Below, piece by piece: positions 1-11,018 of a stretch of 64,000 bases of DNA (position 1 is the first letter of the stretch; each line of letters opens with the position of its first letter). Location: positions 335,538,539 to 335,602,538 of the forward strand of contig NC_133328.1 in assembly GCF_042186555.1 (NCBI RefSeq). Reading direction: 5' to 3'. Made by a program: the position numbers and the translations under genes. The notes below the pieces were generated by a model that had not been told where the DNA came from, did no database searches, and saw nothing but the letters and a program-made list of their open reading frames with translations. Origin of the DNA: Aquarana catesbeiana (taxonomy: Eukaryota; Chordata; Amphibia; Anura; Ranidae).

Positions 1-1
1 A

Positions 2-1243
2 CTCTCCAGGAAGCTCCTTACCCTACCTAAACTTTACGGTGGTTTGGCAGTACCAGACCTCCGTAAGTATTACTACGCAACTCATCTGGTCAGACTCATA
101 GACTGGAATCGACATCAGTCTACTAAACTTTGGACCAATTTGGAACAATTACAATGTGACATACCCCTTATCAGAGCGCCATGGTGCTACAACTTACTTC
201 CAAGTTACATGAAAAGACATCCCATTATAGGTGTGACCACGCGCATATGCTCAACCCTATTCGTACAATTCCACCTTACATCACCAATATCCCCGATCCG
301 TCCTATCTTAGGCACGCCAGAGTTCACTCCAGGGTACACAGATCCATTATTTATATCCCTAAAGAGTTCTAATCACTTCCAGGCCTCTCACTTTCTCTTG
401 GGCGGAAACTGGCCTACTATAACGGAACTTAGGAACCCAGCTGGCCCGTTTAAATTAGATTTTTTAAGAGCTCTTCAACTAGATCATTTCCTCAAAACAC
501 TACCACCCCCCAATAGCTTTAACCAGCCTCTGACGACATACGAAACATATTGCACGGAAGAGGATCCCATGCCACATACCTTATCAGCCACATACCAATT
601 GTTAATTACACCCCCAGACAACTTCAGTTTGCAAAGCTTAGACTCCTGGGAACAGGATCTACACTGTAAATTTACATCACGTCAAAAGCAGAATATAATC
701 CATTTCACATACAGATCCTCGATCTGCACGAAAATGCAGGAGACTAATTACAAACTGATCACTAGGTGGTACAATACTCCTGTAAAATTACATAAGATGT
801 TCCCCTCCACATCGGATAGATGTTGGAGATGCCTTAGCGATCTTGGCACCATCCTCCACATTTTCTGGACATGCCCATTGTTGGAGAGGTTCTGGAGGGA
901 CATCCAAAATATTATGCAGAAGTTCTCTGAACGAACAATGTCAAATGATCCCGCCCTATTTCTGCTCCACGCCACCACCTCGACTAGTAAAGTGTACAAA
1001 AAATCACTGATCCGACATCTACTAGATGCTGCCAAGGCGTGTATTCCCTTGCTTTGGAAATCTACACAGCCCCCTTCAGTTGGTATGTGGATCAGAAAGG
1101 TGGAAGACATTAAGAGAATGGAGGATCTGATCTTGACCGCTAGAAATCAAAGCGAACTGTTTTCCAGGACTTGGTCCGGGTGGAACATGTTTATCTTTTC
1201 AGATGAAGGGCAGATACTTCTGGAAGGGAACTCACCTGATTAG
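2..1243 (+). CDS. LINE ORF2 C-terminal region (partial, 5' cut by window)
   Basis: The frame is open from base 2, so the protein enters from upstream; the TTG at 44 is not a real start. The first visible residues (LPKLYGGLAVPDL) match the conserved block after the reverse transcriptase domain in L1/Tx1 ORF2 proteins. Near the C-terminus lies a Cys/His motif, CWRC followed by H-x3-C (HIFWTC), equivalent to the C-terminal zinc-knuckle-like motif of L1 ORF2. In this family ORF2 provides endonuclease and reverse transcriptase for target-primed reverse transcription; only the tail is here. The stretch of about 413 codons has no internal stop, which suggests a fairly young insertion. It ends at TAG/TAA near 1243 and is followed by the LINE 3' UTR. 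Confidence 0.82.
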   Translation, partial: LSRKLLTLPKLYGGLAVPDLRKYYYATHLVRLIDWNRHQSTKLWTNLEQLQCDIPLIRAPWCYNLLPSYMKRHPIIGVTTRICSTLFVQFHLTSPISPIRPILGTPEFTPGYTDPLFISLKSSNHFQASHFLLGGNWPTITELRNPAGPFKLDFLRALQLDHFLKTLPPPNSFNQPLTTYETYCTEEDPMPHTLSATYQLLITPPDNFSLQSLDSWEQDLHCKFTSRQKQNIIHFTYRSSICTKMQETNYKLITRWYNTPVKLHKMFPSTSDRCWRCLSDLGTILHIFWTCPLLERFWRDIQNIMQKFSERTMSNDPALFLLHATTSTSKVYKKSLIRHLLDAAKACIPLLWKSTQPPSVGMWIRKVEDIKRMEDLILTARNQSELFSRTWSGWNMFIFSDEGQILLEGNSPD

Positions 1244-1699
1244 GAAAGACCACCTATGATATGCTTCGACTCGCGAAAAACGTACAACGTTGGTCAGTCT
1301 TGAACCTGCCAGGGAATGTGCGAGGTGGCAGTCTCCCTGTCCCCTCCTCTCCCTCCCCTCTTTCCCTACCCCCCCCCTGTCCCCCCCCCTTCCTTTCTAT
1401 CTCCTATCTTTCTGTCTCTATTTTAGATCTTTTTTTTTTTTTTTTTTTTTCTTTCTATAGTTTTAATAGGAATAGATACACAAAATTGGAAACGGAGAGG
1501 TTCGTTTCCTCCCACATATTTTGTCTTGTCATACATATAAGGCTTATTAGTGTTATACAATGGTTTACTTACAAAGAAATATTCATTACTGCATATATAT
1601 AAAGCGATTTTATACCATTGGAGGCTGTGTCCTCAAAAAAAAGAATGTATGTACATGCCTTATGTTACCAGGTTGGACCTACGTCCTCTCTTGCTCTTT

Positions 1700-1728
1700 A
1701 ATAAACTTATAATTTGAAAAAAAAAAAA
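1700..1728 (+). terminator. LINE A poly(A) signal and tail
   Basis: AATAAA at 1700-1705 is followed 11 bases later by 12 consecutive A residues, after which hAT sequence starts. This is the expected 3' end of a retrotransposed LINE transcript. Confidence 0.8.
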
Positions 1729-2445
1729 CTACAAGTTAGTGTAGTGCGACCTCTGCACAGTGTTCAGTTAAAGCTACAAGTTAGTGTAGTGCTTCCTCCT
1801 CACAGTGTTCAGCTAAAACTACAAGTTAGTGTAATGCGTCCTCCTCACAGTGTTCAGCTAAAACTACAAGTTAGTGTAGTGCGAGCTCTGCACAGTGTTC
1901 AGCTAAAGCAACCTGTAGAAGGTTGGTGGTGTTTTCCTGATCCTATCACTACCGCAGGCAGCTAAATAAGCTACAAGTTAGTTTTTTGCGAGCTCTGCAC
2001 AGTGTTCACTTAAAGCTACCTGTAGAAGGTTGGTGGTGTTTTCCTGATCCTATAACTACCGCAGGCAGCTAAATAAGCTACAAGTTATTTTTTTGCAAGC
2101 TCTGCACAGTGTTCACCTAAAGCTACCTGTAGAAGGTATGTGGTGTTTTCCTGATCCTATCACTACTGCAGGCAGCTAAATAAGCTACAAGTTAGTTTTT
2201 TGCGAGCTCTGCACAGTGTTTAGCTAAAACTACAAGTTAGTGTAGTGCGAGCTCTGTACAGTGTTCAGCTAAAGCTACCTGTAGAAGGTTGGTGGTGTTT
2301 TCCTGATCCTATCACTACCGCAGGCAGCTAAATAAGCTACAATTTAGTTTTTTGTGAGCTCTGCACAGTGTTTAGCTAAAGCTACCTGTAGAAGGTTGGC
2401 GGTGTTCTCATACTACAGGCAGGCAGTTGATTTTGCTAGCTGCAG
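1729..2445 (+). repeat. 5' internal tandem repeats of hAT copy 1
   Basis: Imperfect units share ACAAGTTAGTGTAGTGCGA, a CTGCACAGTGTTCAGCTAAAG-like block and, in longer units, CCTGTAGAAGGTTGGTGGTG. Short units are about 45 bp; later ones extend to roughly 110-135 bp by adding the GTAGAAGG/CCTATCACTACCGCAGGCAG segment. They sit between promoter and start codon of the transposase gene, as do the related repeats in copy 2 (19130-19700). A role as transposase-binding subterminal repeats is inference. Confidence 0.75.
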
Positions 2446-2451
2446 TATCAG

Positions 2452-2470
2452 TATATATATATATATATAT
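2452..2470. repeat. (TA)n microsatellite
   Basis: A short TA run just before the hAT copy 1 start codon. A similar TA run sits at the same place in copy 2 (about 19070-19090), so it belongs to the element. Confidence 0.85.
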
Positions 2471-2500
2471 CCCAGCTTAGTGCAGCTACAGGCCATTAGT

Positions 2501-5500
2501 ATGTCTGGAAGGCCAACAAGGAGAGGCAAACAGTCACAAGCCAATAAAAGAGGGCAAGCAGGCTCTGTGTCTAGAGGCAACAGTGCTGGTCGTGGAGGCG
2601 GTGCATCCTCATCAGCACGTGGCCATGGGAAACGCTTGTCCTTTTTTTCAGTAGCTGGCCGCGTTGAGCCGCAACATGCGGAAGACTTGGTCGAGTGGAT
2701 GACCAAGCCATCCTCATCCTCCTCATCCTCTCTCACCCATGCTCAGGGTACTTTGTCTGGCAAAGTAGCTGCCAACACGGCCTCTTCCCTCGGCTCAATG
2801 GCATCAGTGACTCCTTCCCTAGCCCCACAGTGTCCTCCTGAGGAGTCCCTCGAACTGTTTGACCACAGTGTTGGGTACATGCTCCAGGAGGATGCCCAGC
2901 GTTTAGAAGGCTCTGATGATGATACTGAGCTAAATGAAGGCAGTAACATGAGCACGGACAGAGGGGGTGCCCAAGAAGGACAGCAATCTGGCAGTCATGC
3001 TCCCCCTGCTACAGCATACTGCCAGGTTTGCTCCAGTGATGAGGAGGGAGGGGATGATGAGGTCACTGACTCAACGTGGGTGCCTGATAGGAGAGAAGAG
3101 GAGGAGGAGGAGGAGGCACATCACCAACGAGGCAGGATGCCCTCCAGGGGCCAGCCTAAGGGCAGCACACTGACTGCCTCACACCCCAAAGCTCCGCATA
3201 TGCAGGGCGCTGCTGTCTCTGTGCGTTATTTCAAAAGTTCTTTTCTGTGGGCCTTTTTGAGACGAGTGCATCAGATCGCACCGCTGCTATTTGCAACATA
3301 TGTCTCAAGCGTATCTCGCATGGCCAAAACATCTCCCGCTTGGGCACCACATGCTTGACCAGACATATGTTGACCTGCCATGCAGTTCATTGGCAAGCGT
3401 ATCTAAAAGACCCACACTAAAGAACAAAGAGGAACTCTCCTTGCTCCTCATCAGCTGAGATCTCCAACCCCACTATACCTTCAGTCCTCTCTGAGACCTG
3501 CACTGAGAGTAATGAAGGTGTAGAATAAGGTGTGTCACAGCCAAGTACTTGTGGGCAATCTGCTTTCGGTACACCGATGTCAGATTGTACCAGGCAAATT
3601 TCCCTGCCCAGCTGCTGCACCGCTGAAAGAAGTTCGCTCCCAGCCATCCACATGCCCAGCGGTTGAATGCTAGCTTGGCAAAATTGCTAGCACTTCAACT
3701 GCTGCCTTTTCAGTTGGTAGACTCTGCCCCCTTCCGTGAGTTTGTGGAATGTGCAGTTCCTCAGTGGCAGGTAACCCAAATGCCATTTTTTCTCACGGAA
3801 GGCAATTCCAGCTCTCTACCGGCATGTGGAAGGCAATGTCCATGCCTCGCTGGACAGGGCGGTCAGCGGTAAGGTGCATATTACCGCTGACTCATGGTCC
3901 AGCAGTCATGGACAGGGACATTACCTAAGTTTCACTGTGCATTGGGTGACTCTGCTGGCAGCTGGGAAGGATGCAGGACAAGGTGCAGTAGGGTTGGAGG
4001 TTGTTCCGCCACCACGCCTCCAAAATGCCACTACTAATGATTGTGACACACCTCTCTCCTCCACCCCCTCCTCTTCTTCTTCCTCCATGGCCTCTTCCTG
4101 TGCTTGGTCCTCGGAACCAGCGGTGCTCCGTATCCGTTCAAGGGGCTACACAAGTATGCAGGCCAAAAGATGCCATGCGGTGCTTGAGCTGGTGTGCTTG
4201 GCGGACAGGAGCCACACTGGGGCAGAGGTTCTGTCAGCTCTGCAGGGGCAGGTTCAGAGGTGGTTGACACCACGCCAACTTAAGGCAGGAATGGTGGTTT
4301 GCGACAATGACATCAACCTCCTCTCTGCCCTCCGACAGGGACAAATGACCCATGTGCCCTGTTTGGCTCACGTCCTTAACTTGGTGGTGCAGCTGTTCTT
4401 GGGCAGGTACCCGGGCTTACAGGATGTCCTGAGGCAGGCCAGGAAAGTCTGTGTGCATTTCCACCGGTTATATAATGCCAGTGCTCGGCTGGCAGACCTC
4501 CAAAATTAGTTTAACCTGCCCAAGAACCGCCTAATCTGTGACTTGCCCACCAGGTGGAACCCAACGTCGGCCATGCTGCAGCGGCTGCACATGCAGCAGA
4601 GGGTCATCAATGAGTACCTGTGTGACTATGGCACCAGGACAGGGTCAGGGGAGCTTGTTTTTTTTCCCCACATCAGTGGGCCATGATCAGGGATGCAGGC
4701 CACTGTCCTGTCACCATTTGAGGAGGCCACAAGGATGGTGAGCAGTGACAGTGCATGCATCAGCGACACTGTCCCCCTTGTCCACCTGTTGGAGCACACG
4801 CTGTGTGGAATAATGGACAGGGCACTTGAGGCAGAACAGAGGCAGGAAGAGGAGGACTTCCTTAGCTCTCAAGGCACCCTTTACCCAGACAGTGTTCCTG
4901 CGTGCCCGCTGATCACACAGGAAGAGGACGAGGAGGAGGAGGAGGAGGACTGTGTCAGTATGGAGGTGGAGCCTGGCACTCAGCATCATCAGCAGTCTTT
5001 AAGGGATCAGTCCCAAGAAACACATGGACTTGTACGTGGCTGGAAGGAGGTGGCTGCGGACCATGTCATCCTTAGTGACCCAGAGGACTCCGGACCGAAT
5101 GCCTCAGCAAACCTACACTGCATGGCCTCCCTGATCCTGCAAAGCCTGCATAAGGATCCTCGTATTCGTGGTATCAAGGAGAAGGACCAATACTGGCTGA
5201 CAACCCTTCCTGATCCACGTTACAAGGGTAAGGTTGCAGACCTTATCTTGCCATCGCAGAGGGAGCAGAGGATGAAACATCTTCGGGAGGCCTTGCAGAA
5301 AGGTCTGTGCAACGCGTTCCCAGAGACTGGGAGGTTACAAACTCCTGTTTCTGGACAACGTGTTGCTGAGGCTTCGGTCAGTCAAAGAAGGAGCAGTGGA
5401 GAAGGTGGCCATCTGACCGATGCGTTCAGACAATTTTTTAGTCCGCAGACCCAAGGTATGATTGGTTCCAGCAACCATCGCCAGCGTCTGTTTTACATGG

Positions 5501-5799
5501 TGCAGGAATACCTAGGGGCTAGATCTGACTTGGACACCTTTCCCACCGAAAATCCTCTGGGTTACTGGGTCTTGAGGATGGATCACTGGCCAGAGCTTGC
5601 ACAGTATGCAATTGAGCTACTGGCCTGTTCTGCATCCAGCATTCTTTCAAAACGCACATTCAGTGCTTCTGGAGGCTTTGTAACCGATCAAAGGGTGCGT
5701 CTGTCCACCGACTTGGTCGATCGACTGACCTTCATAAAAATGAACCAGTCTTGGATCACCACCAGCTACCAAGCACCTGATGCTGATGTAACCGAATAA
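2501..5799 (+). pseudogene. hAT transposase, frameshifted (copy 1)
   Basis: Starts at ATG 2501 (MSGRPTRRGKQSQ), as in copy 2. The N-terminal part is Ser/Gly/Arg-rich, then acidic (runs of Glu near 3090-3115), leading into a BED-type zinc finger that is frameshifted near 3260. The catalytic core follows at 3663-4509 with ITADSWSS and GMVVCDN blocks, then an in-frame TAG near 4507. Another block carries the W-N-x-T-S-x-x-M-L-x-R-L type motif (4550-4610). The C-terminal hATC dimerisation domain is at about 5560-5760, with LACSASSILSKRTFS and FIKMNQSWI. hAT transposases are RNase-H-fold DDE enzymes of the Ac/hobo/ZBED type that cut and paste DNA with 8-bp target duplications. At least three frame breaks and one stop mean this copy cannot make a full protein. 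Confidence 0.85.
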
Positions 5800-5929
5800 T
5801 TTTTTTTGAAATCTCAGATCCCTTCAAAGACTGCCTATGCTGATGCTGAGTGACTATCCTGAGTAATTATCCTCTTCCTCCTCAATGATCATGCTGATAG
5901 CTTGTAAGAACATTTTTGGTTCTGGGCGC

Positions 5930-7065
5930 CGCCACCAGTGCCTAAGGCCCAATTTTTCAGCCCCTGTTCAACAGGGGCGTGTAATTACAATTTTTGATGC
6001 AATACTTTGCAGCAGGGCTCGTTCCTGCATTCCAACTAGAGTATCTGTGAGGGGTTGCAGTGTTGTGGCACCAGCACCAGTGCCTAAGGCCCAATTTTTT
6101 AGCCCCTGTTTAACAGGGGCGTGTAATTACAATTTTTAATGCAATACTTTGCAGCAGGGCTCATTTCTGCATTCCAACTAGAGTATCTGTGAGGGGTTGC
6201 AGTGTTGTGGCACCAGCACCAGTGCCTAAGGCCCAATTTTTCAGCCCCTGTTTAACAGGGGTGTGTAATTACAATTTTTGATGCAATACTTTGCAGCAGG
6301 GCTCGTTCCTGCATTCCAACTAGAGTATCTGTGAGTGGTTGCAGTGTTGTGGCACCAGCACCAGTGCCTAAGGCCCAATTTTTCAGCCCCTGTTCAACAG
6401 GGGCATGTAATTACAATTCTTGAGCTAATATTTCACAGCAGGGCCCGTTTCTGCACCCACCAAGAGCGAGTGCGGACTTACAGTGTTGTGGCACCTGCAC
6501 CACCACCACCACCAAAGGCCCAATTTTTCTGCCCCTGTTTAACAGGGCATGTAATTACAATTTTTGATGCAATACTTTGCAGCAGGGCTTGTTCCTGCAT
6601 TCCAACTAGAGTATCTGTGAGGGGTTGCAGTGTTGTGGCACCAGCACCAGTGCCTAAGGCCCAATTTTTCAGCCCCTGTTTAACAGGGGCGTGTAATTAC
6701 AATTTTTGATGCAATACTTTGCAGCAGGGCTCGTTCCTGTGTTCCAACTAGAGTATCTGTGAGGGGTTGCAGTGTTGTGGCACCAGCACCAGTGCCTAAG
6801 GCCCAATTTTTCAGCCCCTGTTCAACAGGGGTGTGTAATTACAATTCTTGATCTAATATTTCACAGCAGGGCCCGTTTCTTTGCCCACCAAGAGCGAGTG
6901 AGGACTTACAGTGTTGTGGCACCAGCACCACCACCAAAGGCCCAATTTTTCTGCTCCTGTTCAACAGGGGCATGTAATTACAATTCTTGATCTAATATTT
7001 CACAGCAGGGCCCTGTGAGGGCTTACAGTGTTGTGGCCACAACAACACCTAAGGCCCAAATTTCT
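5930..7065 (+). repeat. 3' tandem repeats of hAT copy 1, each with a small hairpin
   Basis: About eight units of roughly 110-140 bp lie between the transposase stop and the 3' end. Each carries AAGGCCCAATTTTTC, then a 17-nt hairpin CCCCTGTTNAACAGGGG, then GTGTAATTACAATT, a GCAGCAGGGC block and TGCAGTGTTGTGGCACCAGC. The same units occur in reverse in copy 2 (14140-14870). Copies differ by point changes and by indels in CAC/ACC triplets. They are transcribed downstream of the gene or act as subterminal DNA; which is not shown by sequence. Confidence 0.82.
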
Positions 7066-8071
7066 GCTGAGTATATAGGGCAGGCCCCTACTTTCAAACA
7101 TCCAACTTACAAACGACTCCTACTTGCAAACGGAAGGAGACAACAGGAAGTGAGATGAAATCTACCCCTAGGAAGGGAAATTCTCTCCTGTAAAAGTTAA
7201 TACGGGAAAAACATTTCTCCTTTCCACTGATGCTTTATCACCAATCATTGTTTCACAAAAAACCCAAATTTTCAAAAAACATTTGTCATTGGGACAAAAA
7301 GTGAGGTGAAATCTTCTGAAGAGGAGCACAGACAGCAAAACAAATGTCACAGGTGTGATAACCCTTCCATATGTTTTCCAAAAAGCTTAAAATAGATTTT
7401 TTGGCTGGAGCTAAACACGTTAAAAATGTACCAGTTCAAAATTATAAACAGATTCTACTTAACAACAAACCTACAGTCCCTGTCTTGTTTGCACAGCCTG
7501 TATACTGCTGTTCAGAGTACAGAGCCTGTATACTGCTGTTTCCTTTTTAATTTGGGTGCGGGGTTCCCCTTAATATCCATACAAGACCCAAAGGGCCTGG
7601 TAATGGACTGGGGGGGTACCCATGCTGTTTATTTTACAGATTTTCATCCATATTGCCAGGACCCGACATTACATTAAAGCCGCAAGCAGTTTTAAATGGC
7701 TTATTTTCCTTTAAAAATTACACTTTGTGCAGGGACTGTTCTAAGCATGGAAAACACGCGCCACTTTACAGGCATACTATAGACACCCCCCAGGTACGAT
7801 ATTTAAAGGAATATTTCACTTTTTTTTTACTTTAAGCATCATTAAAATCACTGCTCCCGAAAAAAAGTTTTTTTTGCATTGATACATGTCCCTTGGGGCA
7901 GGACCCGGGTCCCCAAACCCTTTTTAGGACAATACCATGCAAATTAGCCTTTAAAATGAGCACTTTTGATTTCGAACGTTCGAGTCCCATAGACGTCAAT
8001 GGGGTTCTAACGTTCATGCAAATTTTCGGTCCATTCGCAGGTTCTGGTGCAAACCGAACCGGGGGTGTTCG

Positions 8072-8082
8072 GCTCATCCCTA
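8072..8082 (-). repeat. 3' terminal inverted repeat end, hAT copy 1
   Basis: GCTCATCCCTA closes the element and is the reverse complement of TAGGGATGAGC, the terminus seen at both ends of the complete copy at 13105-20308. Confidence 0.8.
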
Positions 8083-8565
8083 CTTGTGGGTTAGTGATTT
8101 TGTGCTTTAGGGTGGGGTGTATCAAATGAGCAATCCTGGTTTTAGTGTGTGCAGTTTTAATTCTATTGACTAAGTATTTTCCTGCTCTGTTGGCATTGGC
8201 ATATGAGTTCAGTTTCGGGCTTCGTAAGTGGTAGATAAAAGCTCTCTCAGATTCTCTCGTAACTGGGAGAGTTTTTGGGCAAGGGTTGAGTTTGGTGAAT
8301 TTTTGTTTTGTGTTTCTAATGTATGTATGTTATTCAGGATAGAGTGGATGTTAGCTGTGTGGCGTTTCTTTTCTCTGGCACCAATTTGTATTAGGATACC
8401 TCTCATGGATGCCTTATGGGCATTCCAAAGAGAGAAGGGGTCCTCTACATAATCTGTGTTGTTTAAAAAGAAGTTTTGGAGATGTTTGGAGATTATAGTT
8501 GAAATTTGGGGTTCTTGCAGTAATCTGACATTGCTGCGCCAGATGGGTGGGGAAGAGGAGACAAC

Positions 8566-9425
8566 CTGATCATGGGAGAGGGGGTGCAGGTATAGTGGTG
8601 ACATGGGGGAACAGGTATGGTGATGACATGGGGGAGGGGGGCAGGTATGGTGGTGATATGGGGGAAGTGGTGCAGGTATAGTGGCGACATGGGGGGAACA
8701 GGTATAGTGATGACATGGGGGAAGGGGGGCAGGTATGGTGGTGATATGGGGGGAGGGGGCTGCAGGTATGGTAGTGATATGGGGGAGGGGGCTGCAGTTA
8801 TGGTGGTGATATGGGGGGAGGGGGTTGCAGGTTATGGTGGTGACACAGGGGGGAGGGGGAAGCAGGTATGGTGGTGACACGGGGGAGGGGGGAAGCAGGT
8901 ATGTTGGTGACACAGGGGGAGGGGGGAAGCAGGTATGGTGGTGACACGGGGGAGGGGGGAAACAGGTATGGTGGTGACATGGGGGGAGAGGGGGGTGCAG
9001 ATATGGTGGTGACACGGGAGAGGGGGAAGCAGGTATGGTGGTGACACAGGGGGGAGGGGGAAGCAGGTATGGTGGTGACACAGGGGGAGGGGGGAGCAGG
9101 TATTGTGGTAACATGGGGGGAGGGGGGTGCAGGTATGTTGGTGACATGGGGGAGGGGGTTGCAGGTATGGTGATGACACGGGGGTTGCAGATATGGTGGT
9201 GACATGGGGGGAGGGGGGTGCAGGTATGGTGGTGACACAGGGGAGAGGGGGGTGCAGGTATGGTGGTGACACAGAGGGAGGGGGTTGCAGGTATGGTGGT
9301 GACACGTGGGAGAGGGGGTGCAGGTATGGTGGTGACACGGGGGAGAAGGGGTGCAGGTATGGTGGTGACACAAGGGGAGGGGGCAAACAGGTATGGTGTG
9401 ACATGGGGGGACAGGGTGCAAGGGG
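8566..9425. repeat. G-rich minisatellite, about 30-bp unit
   Basis: Roughly 28 imperfect units of the form GCAGGTATGGTGGTGACA followed by GGGGGAGGGGG-type runs. Purines are strongly biased to the plus strand, with four or more G tracts per two units, so the strand could form G-quadruplexes. All long Pro/Cys/His-rich reading frames across this block are products of the repeat. It interrupts LINE B ORF2 and so is younger than, or carried by an insertion into, that LINE. Confidence 0.92.
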
Positions 9426-9885
9426 GAGCCAGGACCATTAGTGCACTGTCCCCAGCCAGCGAGCCCCGCTCCTTCCATCAGTGCCGCTCTCGGACACTGT
9501 CATACACGGGGCAGAGTGGAGGGTTGGTGGCGGCGGCGACTGAACATTTCCTTGTGTTCAGTGGAGAGGGAGGAGGGGTCGCCAATCCCTGTAGCCTATA
9601 GGCTTCAGTGTACAATAGAATTTTCTATTTGTACACTGAAGAGAGAAGCCGATTGGCTGTCCCTCTCCCCTGCACTGAACACAAGGGGAAACAACTCTGT
9701 GACTGACTCATGGAGGCGACGGCGGCCATTTTTGTGGAGCTGTTGCCATTTTGTGACAAAAACATTCACGATTTTCTCGGGACAAACCCAAAAATTCGGG
9801 AAAACAATCGGGACAAGATTAAATCGGGACGAGGGTCCCAAAATCGGGATTGTCCCGGGAAAATCGGGACTGTTGGCAACTATGG
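9426..9885. other. Unclassified part of the insertion in LINE B
   Basis: Sits between the minisatellite and the resumed LINE endonuclease. It contains a 20-bp-scale inverted repeat around 9597-9645 (TAGGCTTCAGTGTACAATAG against TTTGTACACTGAAGAG) and a stretch with repeated TCGGGAC/GTCCCGA words (9776-9875). No coding region is recognisable. I could not find clear terminal repeats or a target duplication for the whole 8566-9885 block. Confidence 0.5.
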
Positions 9886-11018
9886 TAATGTCGTGTATCT
9901 GTGCGGATGTAACTTTTTGCAGTAGCCATTTGTCCGCTAGGAATATTAGGAATAAATCTATGTGTGTATGTATGAATAATTCCTGTGGGGAAAAAAAGGC
10001 GTAGTCCTTTTCGTTTGCATGGAGACATCTCCATACATCAAACATTTTTGCATTGTGGATTGTTTTGCTCAGGTATGTAGAACTGTTCACTTTATGAGTG
10101 GAGGTGTCCATTTTTGCATCCACAATTAGGTTAAAGTCACCGCAGACGATAAGATTGCCATATTGCTGAGATCAGATCTTTTTGAATAGTCTGCTTAAGA
10201 AACGAATTTGGTGTGAGTTTGGGGCGTATAGTGATACTAGCGTATATGGTTTCAAGTTAATATCTCCCTTTAGTGTGATGTATCTCCCATTGGTATCAAG
10301 GATGGTTTCTTTGTGCTGGAAGGTTAAGGTGTTCCTTAACGCTAGTAACACACCTCCCTTTTTTATTACCTGGCGTACATGCCAAGAACACATGGGGGTA
10401 GTCTCTGAGTGCGCATTTCGGGGTTTTAGATTTCTGACAATGTGTGTCCTGGACACACAGAATATCCGCTCTGTGTTTCTTGGCTTCAGACCACATAGAG
10501 AGTATTTGGCAGGGTGAGTCAGTCCCCTGGCATTTGTTGATAGGCAGTTAATGGCCATGAGGGAGGGTTTGGTTAGACTGCGGTGCTGTGTGGTGTTCGT
10601 AATCACTGTGACCATGGCTGTTTTCCAGGGGAGGTGTGATGCTTCTGGCTGTATCCTCGATAGATTGGATGTTCACTGTTGGTCGGTGTGCTTTAAACAT
10701 GGTGCAAACAAAATAAAGGTACTAGAAAAAGTCATAGTTAATGAGAAGGATGCAAAGAACATAATAAGAATAGGATCTTGTATATGATCCATGTGCAGAC
10801 GTAACTGCTATGAGGAATCTGGAGGGAGAGAACAGGGATTGTAACTTGGATTCCCTGTGTCCAGAGAGATATGTGTAATAAACTTTGCTATTAACTCACA
10901 AGCTGCCACCGGCATTTTTTTTGGTAGAACTTTTGTGTGAGACCACCTGCCAGTCCTGTTGTAGTGGACTTGGTATTGCGACTGGCATTGTCGGTGAGGT
11001 ATGTTCTGGTAGAATACA

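Larger units (their letters stand above)
1..1728 (+). mobile_element. 3' part of a Tx1/L1-like LINE (LINE A)
   Basis: The window opens inside a non-LTR retrotransposon. It comprises the end of ORF2, a 3' UTR with a C/T-rich stretch (about 1330-1450, including a poly-T run), an AATAAA signal at 1700-1705 and a 12-A tail at 1717-1728. The tail directly abuts the internal repeats of a hAT transposon at 1729, so the LINE appears to have inserted into that hAT copy. The 5' junction and target duplication lie outside the window, so this cannot be confirmed here. Confidence 0.85.
1729..8082 (+). mobile_element. hAT DNA transposon, copy 1 (5' end missing)
   Basis: Contains 5' tandem repeats (1729-2445), a broken hAT transposase gene (2501-5799), 3' tandem repeats (about 5930-7065) and a 3' end closing with GCTCATCCCTA at 8072-8082. 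The same structure in opposite orientation forms the complete copy at 13105-20308, which identifies the ends. The 5' inverted repeat and promoter are not in the window, because LINE A occupies that position. The flanking 8 bases CTTGTGGG at 8083-8090 are a candidate target duplication whose partner would lie upstream. The flank from 8083 onward reads as LINE ORF2 on the minus strand, so this copy inserted into a LINE. Confidence 0.85.
8083..10558 (-). pseudogene. LINE ORF2, endonuclease region and linker, broken
   Basis: On the minus strand the protein starts near 10558 (MAINCLSTNARGL), the usual start of the APE-type endonuclease in L1/Tx1 ORF2. The block VSLYAPNSHQIRFL follows. After a frameshift near 10175 the frame continues with CGDFN and later IHDIT, which should precede the catalytic W-S-D-H motif. 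There the frame is broken by the inserted G-rich minisatellite. On the other side (8565-8209) the linker before RT is recognisable: SLWNAHKASMRGILIQIGA followed by Lys/Asn/Gln-rich coiled sequence. Residues up to 8083 resemble the A-G-K-x-L-A-N-R type block. RT is not present because the gene stops at the hAT junction. Function would be target nicking and reverse transcription; this copy is dead. Confidence 0.78.

Noticed and set aside
1714..1965. 83-codon frame with repeated QVSVV...HSVQLKL
   Set aside because: Translation of the hAT 5' tandem repeats starting in the LINE poly(A) tail.
5930..7065. Regular repeats with spacers resembling a CRISPR array
   Set aside because: The 'spacers' are themselves repeated, units are over 100 bp, and the context is a eukaryotic hAT element.
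8209..9478. Long Pro/Cys/His/Thr-rich frames on the minus strand and Gly/Met/Val-rich frames on the plus strand
   Set aside because: They run through the 30-bp minisatellite in all frames; composition is dictated by the repeat. Only the last about 115 residues of one frame are real LINE ORF2.
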